DNA of 64,000 nucleotides from Kazachstania africana CBS 2517. Taxonomy: Eukaryota; Ascomycota; Saccharomycetes; Saccharomycetales; Saccharomycetaceae. The stretch's first letter is position 1, and the number at the start of each line of letters is the position of its first letter. A model generated the notes under the pieces. The model did no database searches, was not told the DNA's origin, and worked only from the letters and a program-made list of their open reading frames with translations. Shown one piece after another: positions 56,111 through 64,000 of the stretch. The position numbers and the translations under genes were made by a program. The stretch lies in assembly GCF_000304475.1 (NCBI RefSeq), contig NC_018940.1:62001-126000 (forward strand), given 5' to 3'.

Positions 56111-57562
56111 ATGACAACAACAACAACAACAAATTACTACGAGTATAAACATCCAATAATTAATTTGGAACTTTCATCAAATGATAGTTCCGTGGAGCCC
56201 AAGAAATTCGATACTCTAGATGATTGGTACAATGTTATTAATGATTACGAATATCAGGCTCGTTGTCCCATTATTTTGAAAAATTCTCATCGTAATAAAC
56301 ATTTCACTTTTGCCTGCCATTTGAAAGGCTGTCCCTTCAAAGTATTACTAAGTTACTGTGGGAATTCCGTACCAAGATCAACAAACATTACCACAACTTC
56401 ATCAACAACAAATACGGTTACTAATGACGATCAAGCACAATCCACCGCAAATTCTGTAGTGGATGACTCTTTGAAGCAACACAATACGGCTAAGGATGAT
56501 GTCACAGACGAATTGATGAACGTTAACGATAATGATGCCAATGTGACCGCAGCAATCGAAGCCGCAGTCGCTGCTGTACAGACAGTTTCTCATACCAATG
56601 ATGATGATGATGACGACGATGATGTTAAACTGCCAAACCATACTAAGATTACCGTGCTGGAGACACTACCAGATTTGAAAAGTCACGTCAATTCTCAATC
56701 AAACCATAATAATATTTCCGGTCCCTTCATTGTCACCAAAATTGAACCATACCATAGCCATTCATTAGAGGAGAATTTATCACTTGATAAATTCGTATTA
56801 ACAAAAATCCCCAAGATTCTACAAATCGATTTAAATTTTGATGAAACTTTAGAAATCTTGTATAGAAAAGGTAATAACACTTTAAACAAATTTAAAGTCG
56901 TTCAGTTCGTCGAGGATTCCGGTCTATTAGATATTATCAAATCAAGATATAATCTCATGGATGAAGATATCACTAAAAAATTCATCTCTCTAATCTCAAG
57001 ACGTGTCACAACTTACAAAGCAAGATTCGTGCTAAAAAAGAAAAGAATCGGTGAATACAAGATGAGTCCTGGTCCATCTGATATTCCTGTATCGAATGAA
57101 CCAACAGACGTCCTAGAAGAGCACAACAAATTGAACAGTAAGCCGGGCTTGACCGGACCTAAATCATTACATCCACCTATCGACAATACCGACATTACCA
57201 ACAATAATGCTAACCCTGATGATAAAGATTTGACAGCAACTGCACAAGCAGCTATCGGTGATTTGAAGCGTAGAATTCAAGAATCTGAATCAAATAATGT
57301 CGATGTGGAAGATAATCTGGAAGATTACTCTCAAAAACGTCATAAGGCAATAGATGACAGTCCCCTCGTTCACCTTGATGATATACAAAATGACGACAAA
57401 TTACCACATGATGTCGCAGAACAACTGAGATTGTTATCATCACATTTCAAGGACGTGGAAACCGCATCTAATAAAGATGATGATGAAGATGATGAAAATA
57501 AACATGATGTCGAAGTAGATATTCCAGATGAAAACATTCAACCTGAATTGAGAGGCCAGTAA
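56111..57562 (+). CDS. ABF1: Abf1, general regulatory and ARS-binding factor
   Basis: The 483-residue protein opens with a run of threonines from a CAA/ACA repeat. The Abf1 N-terminal zinc-binding DNA-contact domain follows (NYYEYKHPIINL; CPIILKNSHRNKHFTFACH, then LKGCPFKVLLSYCG). A disordered acidic middle separates it from the second DNA-binding segment (about residues 200-320: FIVTKIEPYHSHSLEENL, ILQIDLNFDETLEILYRKG). The acidic C-terminus ends in NIQPELRGQ. Abf1 binds RTCRYN5ACG at promoters, origins and silencers and excludes nucleosomes. It is much shorter than the 731-residue S. cerevisiae protein, mainly in low-complexity linkers. Confidence 0.95.
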   Translation: MTTTTTTNYYEYKHPIINLELSSNDSSVEPKKFDTLDDWYNVINDYEYQARCPIILKNSHRNKHFTFACHLKGCPFKVLLSYCGNSVPRSTNITTTSSTTNTVTNDDQAQSTANSVVDDSLKQHNTAKDDVTDELMNVNDNDANVTAAIEAAVAAVQTVSHTNDDDDDDDDVKLPNHTKITVLETLPDLKSHVNSQSNHNNISGPFIVTKIEPYHSHSLEENLSLDKFVLTKIPKILQIDLNFDETLEILYRKGNNTLNKFKVVQFVEDSGLLDIIKSRYNLMDEDITKKFISLISRRVTTYKARFVLKKKRIGEYKMSPGPSDIPVSNEPTDVLEEHNKLNSKPGLTGPKSLHPPIDNTDITNNNANPDDKDLTATAQAAIGDLKRRIQESESNNVDVEDNLEDYSQKRHKAIDDSPLVHLDDIQNDDKLPHDVAEQLRLLSSHFKDVETASNKDDDEDDENKHDVEVDIPDENIQPELRGQ

Positions 57563-57748
57563 TTAAAAATAACACGTTTTATATAACTTCTCATATATAA
57601 AAATTTAACGTATGTCGTCTGTATCAAAATATTATTCAAATAAGCTCTTTTTTCTGTATATGATATTTATACAAGGTCCTCTTTTTTTTGAAAGGGCCAT
57701 CCTTATAGAACATGAAATTACACTTACGTGCAAAAACCGGTAAGAACC

Positions 57749-59416
57749 ATGTTCATGCTGCGGTATGGCTCTAGACTTCCAGGATTGGCACTCTCTAGGT
57801 GTCCAAGATTAGCCGTTGCAACCATACGTTCACTACAATATTCTACAACTGATATCGATGACAGTACCGTCGTTCCATGGTATCTACGGATAGTAGAAGA
57901 AGAAAAGAAGTTAAATCATACTTTACTACCCAGTCAAGAACATGAAATTACGTTCCCACCAAATACAACCGAGTCATTACGAGATATCTGTAAATTTCTT
58001 CAAGATGATCTCTATCTATCTGACATCAAAATATTTGATTTGCAAAGAAATAAAGATATTCCAATAAAGAAAATTTGTCAAACTGTTATATTGGCAACTT
58101 CAAAATCAGTGAAACATGCACAGTTCGCTTCCATGCAGCTAAACAAGTTAATCAAGTCGCAATTCAAAGTGGTCCCTCATATTGAGGGTTGTAATACTAA
58201 AAATATCACTAATATCAAAAAATATAGATCAAAAAAGAGAAGTATGGAAAACTCAATAAATGCTGATGAAGCATGGATACTCATGGATTTGCATGTCGAA
58301 AGTGTCTTCCTTAATATTATGACACCAAAGAAAAGATCAGAACTGAATCTCGAGGAACTTTATGACCCAGAATATAAGAAAATTGTCTCACTCCAAAATG
58401 ATGAGCCTATTGCTATTGATCATGAAGATAATATATTAATTGGTCTAAGAAATTTGGCTCGACAAAGAAAGAGAAATTATTCTACAATATCAGCGTCAAA
58501 AGAATTCGTTTCATTGTTAAGAACCCAAGATTTCCCAAAAATCAATAATTACCTGACAAGATTCAAACCAATTAATACTCTGGACCCTCTTAAGTCAATT
58601 GTCTCTACTCTCTCTAATATGCAACAAGACACTTCAGTCGACATTGAAAATTGGAAAATGGTATTTGACAGCTTTTGGCCTTTGGTGGTGATAAGCCCAG
58701 ATTTCTGGCAATTAAGATTCAAGTTTCTCACTTTACTGAACGTTGCAAATCCTGAAATTTATCACTGTCGAAGATTCTTCAATGATTATTTCAAATTAAA
58801 AGCTTACATGGGCTGCGAACTAATGAAAAATGAAATCATCTCGTTTCTGAATGTCCTAGTGGAAAACAAGGCTATAGCAGGAATGACAGCTACAAACGAA
58901 ATTGTTTCAGACCTTCTATATCTTATGGAAAAAACTAATCTAGACCAATCAATAATTTTTGACACTGAAATAATCCGTCCACTGTTGCATTCCACTATAA
59001 AGAAAGATGGAACGGGCTCTTCTTCATTTTATGAGGTAGTTTATTTCATGACAGATACACGTGGAGGTTTTTTAACGTCAAAAACCCTTCTGTGTGTTTT
59101 AGAAATGTTATTAGAAACACGGAATTATGATATTTTCTTCGAAACTTGGGTCAAATGCATTCCACTCTTTTCTCACAATTGTGCTCTTTGGGAAAGTTTT
59201 ATAAAGCTTGTGGTAGCTTCTAATGATTTGAAAGTGATGGAAAAAATGATAATTGATAATCATTTATTATTATTAAAGAGAAATAATGTATCTCTTACAC
59301 AGTCCCTAAAATTACAAATTCACCGATTATTCGAAGCTGTTGACCAGAAAGATACGAAATTTACTGACTTTAAAAATTATATGCTTGATTTGGATAGTCA
59401 TCGGAACTCGATATAG
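57749..59416 (+). CDS. ATP25: Atp25, mitochondrial factor for OLI1 mRNA and ATP9 assembly
   Basis: The 555-residue protein starts with a basic leader (MFMLRYGSRLPGLALSRCPR). Residues about 55-210 form an RsfS/Iojap-like domain (DICKFLQDDLYLSDIKIFDLQ; DEAWILMDLHVESVFLNIM). The remainder is the helical M-domain region. In S. cerevisiae the precursor is cut in two: the C-terminal half stabilises OLI1 (ATP9) mRNA, and the N-terminal half helps ring assembly and resembles a mitoribosome silencing factor. The ATG at 57749 is the first in frame; a short extension starts with GTG. MTG1 follows after 15 bp. Confidence 0.9.
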   Translation: MFMLRYGSRLPGLALSRCPRLAVATIRSLQYSTTDIDDSTVVPWYLRIVEEEKKLNHTLLPSQEHEITFPPNTTESLRDICKFLQDDLYLSDIKIFDLQRNKDIPIKKICQTVILATSKSVKHAQFASMQLNKLIKSQFKVVPHIEGCNTKNITNIKKYRSKKRSMENSINADEAWILMDLHVESVFLNIMTPKKRSELNLEELYDPEYKKIVSLQNDEPIAIDHEDNILIGLRNLARQRKRNYSTISASKEFVSLLRTQDFPKINNYLTRFKPINTLDPLKSIVSTLSNMQQDTSVDIENWKMVFDSFWPLVVISPDFWQLRFKFLTLLNVANPEIYHCRRFFNDYFKLKAYMGCELMKNEIISFLNVLVENKAIAGMTATNEIVSDLLYLMEKTNLDQSIIFDTEIIRPLLHSTIKKDGTGSSSFYEVVYFMTDTRGGFLTSKTLLCVLEMLLETRNYDIFFETWVKCIPLFSHNCALWESFIKLVVASNDLKVMEKMIIDNHLLLLKRNNVSLTQSLKLQIHRLFEAVDQKDTKFTDFKNYMLDLDSHRNSI

Positions 59417-59431
59417 CAATTAAAGATACCT

Positions 59432-60526
59432 ATGTCCAAAATGGCGAGATATTCGAGTCTTCGTTATTATTCAACTCATAGTTTTATGCCAAGATACGAA
59501 TTTCCCAAGTATACTCTAGTCTTATCAGATTACAAGGGACATCAAGCAAAAGCAATGTCTAAAATTGAACAGCTGGCACCTCAACTAAACATGGTTCTTG
59601 AACTGAGAGATATTAGGGCACCTCTGTCTACTCGAAATATTCTATTTGATAAGCTTTTGATGAGTAAGAAATACATGATCAAAAGGCTTATCATATACAC
59701 AAAAAAGGATTTGATGGGAAAAGATGAAATATATTTCAATAAATTGAAAACATGGCATGAAGAAGCTAATGAAAGTTTCATTACAATTGATACAAGAAAT
59801 TCAAATGATATAAAAAATATCATGAAAATTATCAAGTGGGAAAGTTCTGCTCATAATATGCCTTTACCGATGGGATATCGTGTTCTTGTTAGTGGTATGC
59901 CAAATGTGGGAAAGTCAACTTTGATTAATTCCTTAAGATCTTTCAGTTTATCAACGAAGGGAAACAAAATGAAAAAAGCCTGTAGAACAGGCAATGAAGC
60001 GGGCGTAACAAGAAGTGTCAGCGAAGTCATTAAATTAATGAAGGAGGAAGATTCAGCACATCCAGTATACTTAATTGATTCACCGGGTATTGGCTTACCA
60101 GGGAGAGTTAGCAACCAAAGTAGAATCCTATCGCAAGCTCTCTGTGAGTGTGTTAAAACAAATTTAATAGATCCCGTAATTCAGGCTGATTATTTACTGT
60201 TTCTAATGAACTTACAAAACCCCATAACAGATTGTGATTGGTATCCGGATTCCTCTGAAAATCCGACGAACGACATTTATGAAGTTTTTAGAAGGCTAAA
60301 CAGCAATGGGAGATCTACGAGTGATACATCCATGGCCATAAAATGGCTTAGTGGATGGAAACGCGGTGGTAACGGCCTACTTTTAGATCCTGAATTGCTC
60401 TTATCAGCAAATGATTTTTCCTATAAAAATTATATCCTGAGGGATTTAGATAAACTCGGAGATTTTGGGTTAAAGAGAGGAGCATTTAAGAAGGTAAGAG
60501 ATAATGCTAAAGATTTTTTATTTTGA
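59432..60526 (+). CDS. MTG1: Mtg1, mitochondrial ribosome-assembly GTPase
   Basis: This 364-residue circularly permuted GTPase (YlqF/RbgA family) has its G4 motif YTKKDLM before G1. Then come G1 in SGMPNVGKSTLINSLR, G2 around AGVTRS, and G3 in LIDSPGIGLP. The N-terminus (MSKMARYSSLRYYSTHSF) is a mitochondrial leader. Mtg1 aids late assembly of the mitochondrial large ribosomal subunit at the inner membrane. The 15-bp spacing after ATP25 means its promoter must lie within that gene's coding sequence, or it shares a transcript. It is convergent with CTF13. Confidence 0.94.
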   Translation: MSKMARYSSLRYYSTHSFMPRYEFPKYTLVLSDYKGHQAKAMSKIEQLAPQLNMVLELRDIRAPLSTRNILFDKLLMSKKYMIKRLIIYTKKDLMGKDEIYFNKLKTWHEEANESFITIDTRNSNDIKNIMKIIKWESSAHNMPLPMGYRVLVSGMPNVGKSTLINSLRSFSLSTKGNKMKKACRTGNEAGVTRSVSEVIKLMKEEDSAHPVYLIDSPGIGLPGRVSNQSRILSQALCECVKTNLIDPVIQADYLLFLMNLQNPITDCDWYPDSSENPTNDIYEVFRRLNSNGRSTSDTSMAIKWLSGWKRGGNGLLLDPELLLSANDFSYKNYILRDLDKLGDFGLKRGAFKKVRDNAKDFLF

Positions 60527-60623
60527 TGAGAAACAATCATATGAATGTGAATATAAAGACTATATATACTTTGATACACTAACCTGTAAATATTCCAAAA
60601 TAGAAAGATGGAGGTCTTTATTA

Positions 60624-62033
60624 TTATATGAGTGTTATTTTTTCCAGGTCATTGCATTGAAAGAGCTTTATTCGATCGTCATTGTACAGTGTCTCGGCAA
60701 TGCAGATTTTATCAGTTGTAAACCTTGACACGTTTTGAAGTTGTAAGAAATTTAAAGATTGTAGAGATTTCCACGTTTCCACCAAGCAGTATATCGTCAA
60801 ATCCTCAGATAATTTATCCTTATTCAGTCGTTCGATTTTTACATGCTTACAATTCGCGAAAGGTATACATTGATCTTGGTAATTTGAACAAGTCGTAATG
60901 TATTCTAAATTTTTTATGTTACTCTCTATTCTTTCCACTATATCCCACCATTTGATCTCCTCTGCGTTCCTGATAACCAGTGTCACACATTTTTGCGGTA
61001 AGACTAACTTGGTAAGGTCTATAAAATCAATATTAATTAAAGACAATTTTCGGAGATTATCCCACTTAGTAAAATCGGCAATGCCATAACTGGTCACATC
61101 CCGTATTTGGAGAAGTTCTAATTCTCGAATCCTTCTTTTAACAAGATAATTTATTGATTTTCCTGGTCTTTCCCTAAGTCCATGTCCATTTATAAAGGTC
61201 TCAAATAAGTAACCACCTCGACTGTACAGTTTCCTTAAACTTTTCATTGAAGATAAACTTTGTACCGCTTGCATAATCGTTTTATCGCTAAGAGTAATTT
61301 TACTCTCTTTTACACTTTTCTTCGTTAAAGTGGTGGAAGACACGTTGAATGAATCTATATTAGAAAAAGATGAAGCTCTAGATAAAGATGGTGAGCTGGC
61401 TACATCAATGGAGCTCTCCTTCGAGTCAGACTGGTCCTGACTTAGGAGAATTTCATGGATAGAGTTAAGCAGCTTCTTCTTTTGAAAAACTTCCAATAAA
61501 TGACCTAAGTTGTTTTTGTCTACGTGATCCAGACTTAACTTATAATAATATATGTCGGTATTGTATTCACCAACAGTATCACCTTCTACAACCCACATGT
61601 TGTACTCTTTTAAGGTATACCAGACCTGAAACAAATCTCGGCTGTCAAAATAACCAAGCCGCAGTTTATCATTTAGGTAGATCCAGTCTAAAGGCCCGAG
61701 TAATGACCCTTCATATGCGTGATTTACTCTCAAATTATCTAGGACTATAGCATCGTATCGTAACCATAAGGAATATTCCAACCATAGTCTAATCATTTCC
61801 GGATCATATTCGAACATTTCAATATACTCGGCAAAGATCGGGTATAACCTTTTCAACAGCAATTTATCATGTTTACTTGCCTTATTCCTCTTTAATGGGG
61901 GGAGATCTATAGTATTTAGCTTGTAAAGAGATTCCAAAGAACTGGGACTCAATGAGGTAAATGACCCATCAACGTGATAGTAAATATGTCTTCGTATATC
62001 TACTGGTAACTGTAAGAACCGTACCACATTCAT
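60624..62033 (-). CDS. CTF13: Ctf13, F-box subunit of the CBF3 kinetochore complex
   Basis: The 469-residue protein has an N-terminal F-box-like motif (VRFLQLPVDIRRHIYYHVDG), which binds Skp1. Conserved blocks follow: LEYSLWLRYDAIVLDNLRVNHAYEGSL (seen in parts LWLRYD, NHAYEG), a variable Ser-rich acidic insert (about 210-240), then MKSLRKLYSRGGYLFE and LGLADFTKWDNLRKL-type leucine-rich repeats. Ctf13 with Cep3, Ndc10 and Skp1 recognises CDEIII of point centromeres, so its presence implies point centromeres in this species. An MCB lies about 95 bp upstream. The neighbours match YMR094W. Confidence 0.93.
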   Translation of the reverse strand: MNVVRFLQLPVDIRRHIYYHVDGSFTSLSPSSLESLYKLNTIDLPPLKRNKASKHDKLLLKRLYPIFAEYIEMFEYDPEMIRLWLEYSLWLRYDAIVLDNLRVNHAYEGSLLGPLDWIYLNDKLRLGYFDSRDLFQVWYTLKEYNMWVVEGDTVGEYNTDIYYYKLSLDHVDKNNLGHLLEVFQKKKLLNSIHEILLSQDQSDSKESSIDVASSPSLSRASSFSNIDSFNVSSTTLTKKSVKESKITLSDKTIMQAVQSLSSMKSLRKLYSRGGYLFETFINGHGLRERPGKSINYLVKRRIRELELLQIRDVTSYGIADFTKWDNLRKLSLINIDFIDLTKLVLPQKCVTLVIRNAEEIKWWDIVERIESNIKNLEYITTCSNYQDQCIPFANCKHVKIERLNKDKLSEDLTIYCLVETWKSLQSLNFLQLQNVSRFTTDKICIAETLYNDDRIKLFQCNDLEKITLI

Positions 62034-62127
62034 TGGTTCTTCAAAGAGGAATTGTTGACTGTCATACCGAGGCCATCTCCTTCATTCAATGCATTATAAA
62101 GTATATATGTCTTCATTACTTGTTTCG

Positions 62128-62133
62128 ACGCGT
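62128..62133. promoter_or_regulatory. MCB (ACGCGT) upstream of CTF13
   Basis: An exact ACGCGT lies 95 bp before the CTF13 ATG, at a distance typical of MBF targets. One copy alone is moderate evidence. Confidence 0.5.
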
Positions 62134-62174
62134 CAAATTTCCAGTTTGGCGTTTCCGCATCAAATTAACGGGAG

Positions 62175-62202
62175 TTCCGATCGTGGGGACCCACGATCGG
62201 AA
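62175..62202. repeat. perfect 13-bp inverted repeat with 2-bp spacer
   Basis: TTCCGATCGTGGG (62175-62187) and its exact complement CCCACGATCGGAA (62190-62202) flank GA. The arms are GC-rich against an AT-rich background. It lies about 150 bp upstream of CTF13 and about 150 bp past the UTP15 stop. Confidence 0.95.
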
Positions 62203-62348
62203 TTTTGTCCCTCAAAGATCTATTCTTGGAGAGAAAATGGAAATTAGAAACGTTTTAGAAACATGCTGGAAACAATAATGCATATTTTTAACATTATTCA
62301 TACATATTATACTTTTTTCACTATTTACTTGCCTAGTGGTGCTATCAA

Positions 62349-63875
62349 TTAGCTAGTTAATAATTGGAGCATACCTTCTATCTTCTGAGCCTCGCTTGCC
62401 TTGTATACTTCTTCTGCTACTTTATCTCTCAAGTTATTAACTAGCTCTTCCAAAACGGGCGAACTCTTGAGACCGTTTCCGTACAATTCTAATACTACAG
62501 CAATCCAGTCCGCTACCACAGGGGCTGATCTGACGTCTTCGATTCCTTTCAAACACCAGTTCAAAAGCGGCTCAAGAGAGGACTCGTCTCTGTTGTATAA
62601 AGCTACACGAATCTTCCCACGTCTACGAAGTTCTTGTAAGACTGTAAGTGTCAATTCTTTTGCCATACCAGGCACGAAAGCACTATCTAATGCGGCACTC
62701 CATTTGAATTGGTTTATGTATCTTTCGAAATTACGTAGAGGACGTTGTTGTTTCATCTTGTCGTTGTGAATAATATGCTCTTGATCACCTTCGTATTCGG
62801 AACCACGCATCATTCTTTGGAAATTATTACTCTTTACAGTTTTTGCTGTAGTACTTGTCGATTTTGGTTGTTTTTCTTTCTTCTTTGTTCTAATTGCCAG
62901 TAGACCAGAAGACATACCGACCACTAGGTGTCTATTACCTTGACTTCCACTTGGTGACACAGCACAACTTAGTACTGGACTGGAGAACTTCCAACCGAAT
63001 TTGACTTTGAAATTGTCTAAAGGGTCGAAAACCTTTACATGACCGTCGAGGGACGATGCAATCAATGCAGATGACATTGGAGATTCGAAATTTTCGACAT
63101 AATCCAGATTTGTGACTGTCTTGTTGAAATTTCCTCTTTCATATAGTTTCTTATTACTGGTTAAATCCCATACTTTGAAATTGGAACCTCCAGCCGATAC
63201 TAATTGTGTTGGTGATATGGCGATTATGCTTTCCACAGGTTGGTCATGATTTAGAGAATAAATTGGAGAAGAACCTTCCGCACGGGTATCATATAGACGA
63301 ACTAAGCCGTCATATGAACCTGTGGCAATTAGATGAGGCGCTGATGGGATAAATGTGACAGAACGCACATAATCTGAGGCACCAGTAAGTTCCTGTGCTT
63401 CGTATGCATGAGATATATCCCATATTCTTGTTACTCTGTCGTCACTGGTGGTAACAAGTGTCTTATTGTCCTGCGGGTGGAATTTGGTTACATGTGTTGG
63501 ATGAGTGGAGGCATTGATAGAAAGCAGTATAGATCTTGGATTGTACGCATCGTAGACGGAAACTAAACCCGTAGCATCACCAGCAACAAGTAATTTACCA
63601 TCATTCCTAAAGGATGCAGAATATACAACGTCTTTAAATCTTGAAAAAGTCTTTACCACCTGTCTAGTCTTGGATGAGAATATCTGTACTCTTGTAGAGG
63701 ATGTGACTGCAAAATCGAACGGACTCTTTGGGTTGAATGCAATATGTGTGACACTATTATGTTCTTTTACCAATTGTGCATGCGAATATTGACGCCAATA
63801 ACGCTGTTCCGGGGTAGTTTGTTGTGGAAGTGCTGCAGACTTCGAAGTAACAATTCTTGGCCTAGTCGATGACAT
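62349..63875 (-). CDS. UTP15: Utp15, t-UTP/UtpA small-subunit processome protein
   Basis: The 508-residue protein has a conserved opening (TPEQRYWRQY, LVKEHNSVTHIAFNPKSPFDFAV). WD40 repeats follow over residues ~40-330 (RVQIFSSKTRQVVKTFSRFKDVVYSASF, VTKFHPQDNKTLVTTSDDRVTRIWDIS). The UTP15_C helical domain occupies about 370-508 (FERYINQFKWSAALDSAF, LTLTVLQELRRRGK). Utp15 belongs to UtpA, which associates with rDNA and nascent pre-rRNA for 18S maturation in the nucleolus. Upstream GATGAG copies fit ribosome-biogenesis control. It is the YMR093W neighbour of CTF13. Confidence 0.95.
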   Translation of the reverse strand: MSSTRPRIVTSKSAALPQQTTPEQRYWRQYSHAQLVKEHNSVTHIAFNPKSPFDFAVTSSTRVQIFSSKTRQVVKTFSRFKDVVYSASFRNDGKLLVAGDATGLVSVYDAYNPRSILLSINASTHPTHVTKFHPQDNKTLVTTSDDRVTRIWDISHAYEAQELTGASDYVRSVTFIPSAPHLIATGSYDGLVRLYDTRAEGSSPIYSLNHDQPVESIIAISPTQLVSAGGSNFKVWDLTSNKKLYERGNFNKTVTNLDYVENFESPMSSALIASSLDGHVKVFDPLDNFKVKFGWKFSSPVLSCAVSPSGSQGNRHLVVGMSSGLLAIRTKKKEKQPKSTSTTAKTVKSNNFQRMMRGSEYEGDQEHIIHNDKMKQQRPLRNFERYINQFKWSAALDSAFVPGMAKELTLTVLQELRRRGKIRVALYNRDESSLEPLLNWCLKGIEDVRSAPVVADWIAVVLELYGNGLKSSPVLEELVNNLRDKVAEEVYKASEAQKIEGMLQLLTS

Positions 63876-63935
63876 TATGGTATGGTTGGGGCGTTATAGG
63901 ATTCAATAATTACAACTTATCCCATACTAAAAATC

Positions 63936-63946
63936 GATGAGATGAG
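63936..63946. promoter_or_regulatory. PAC-type GATGAG repeats before UTP15
   Basis: GATGAGATGAG contains two overlapping PAC cores, 61 bp upstream of UTP15. A/T tracts with AAAATT-like strings flank it and may include a weak RRPE. Confidence 0.65.
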
Positions 63947-64000
63947 CTTCAAAATTCGTTTTTTTTTCACTGCAGGAAAAAAAAAATTCAATTTTTCTGA

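Larger units (their letters stand above)
62034..62348. other. CTF13 upstream / UTP15 downstream gap
   Basis: This is 315 bp containing an MCB and a perfect inverted repeat, both listed separately. SNO1 and SNZ1, which lie near here in S. cerevisiae (between MTG1 and CTF13), are absent. Confidence 0.6.

Overview
This window is nuclear DNA from a budding yeast of the Saccharomycetaceae. It is AT-rich and packed with nearly intronless genes that have clear Saccharomyces cerevisiae orthologues. Its only recognisable intron has a GTATGT donor and a TACTAAC branch point, and carries a C/D snoRNA. Gene order follows S. cerevisiae chromosome XIII in reverse, so Watson genes there are on the minus strand here. 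Wherever a member of an S. cerevisiae whole-genome-duplication (WGD) pair is absent (FOL3/RMA1, MYO5/MYO3, PGM2/PGM1, YPK2/YPK1), its neighbours close up. This suggests a post-WGD species with its own pattern of duplicate loss; I cannot name the genus. All gene identities rest on remembered families plus synteny; no search was run.

Layout. (1) 1-7492: AEP1 (cut by the window edge), RIM9, ARG7, RNA14, SAM37, matching YMR064W to YMR060C. (2) 7584-34213: after a junction relative to S. cerevisiae come JLP2, RRB1, a YMR130W-type HAD protein, POM152, SAS2, DLT1, STO1, EPO1, PKR1, an NCW1-like small protein, ADE17/16, ASI1, SHH3/SDH3, SPC24, ASC1 with intronic snR24, and MGR3 (YMR132C to YMR115W). 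(3) 34407-45889: HMCES-type SRAP protein, MED11, EUC1, HFD1, ILV2, SPG4, tRNA-Lys(CUU), YKU80. (4) 46157-63875: YMR102C-type WD protein, SRT1, MUB1, YMR099C-type epimerase, then RAD27 and ABF1 (chromosome XI genes in S. cerevisiae) inside the chromosome XIII order, then ATP25, MTG1, CTF13, UTP15.

Most genes are unrelated housekeeping neighbours, but several groups share a job: ATP25 and MTG1 (mitochondrial translation, only 15 bp apart), AEP1 and ATP25 (both support ATP9/OLI1 expression), ARG7 and ILV2 (amino-acid synthesis in mitochondria), RRB1 and UTP15 (ribosome biogenesis), RAD27 and YKU80 (DNA repair and telomeres). Promoters carry readable sites that fit their genes: Gcn4 at ARG7, Bas1/Gcn4-type at ADE17, Leu3 at ILV2, RRPE+PAC at RRB1, PAC at UTP15, MCB at RAD27 and CTF13, URS1 at the sporulation gene SRT1, and Reb1 plus Abf1 sites at ABF1 itself.

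No transposon, LTR, centromere, CRISPR array or foreign island was seen. The least explained stretches are a 144-codon ATG ORF in the RNA14-SAM37 promoter, two same-frame short ORFs in the ASI1-SDH3 gap, a GC-richer gap between the NCW1-like gene and ADE17, and a perfect 13-bp inverted repeat between CTF13 and UTP15. Start codons were reset to the first in-frame ATG that fits the family wherever a longer open frame began with a non-ATG codon.
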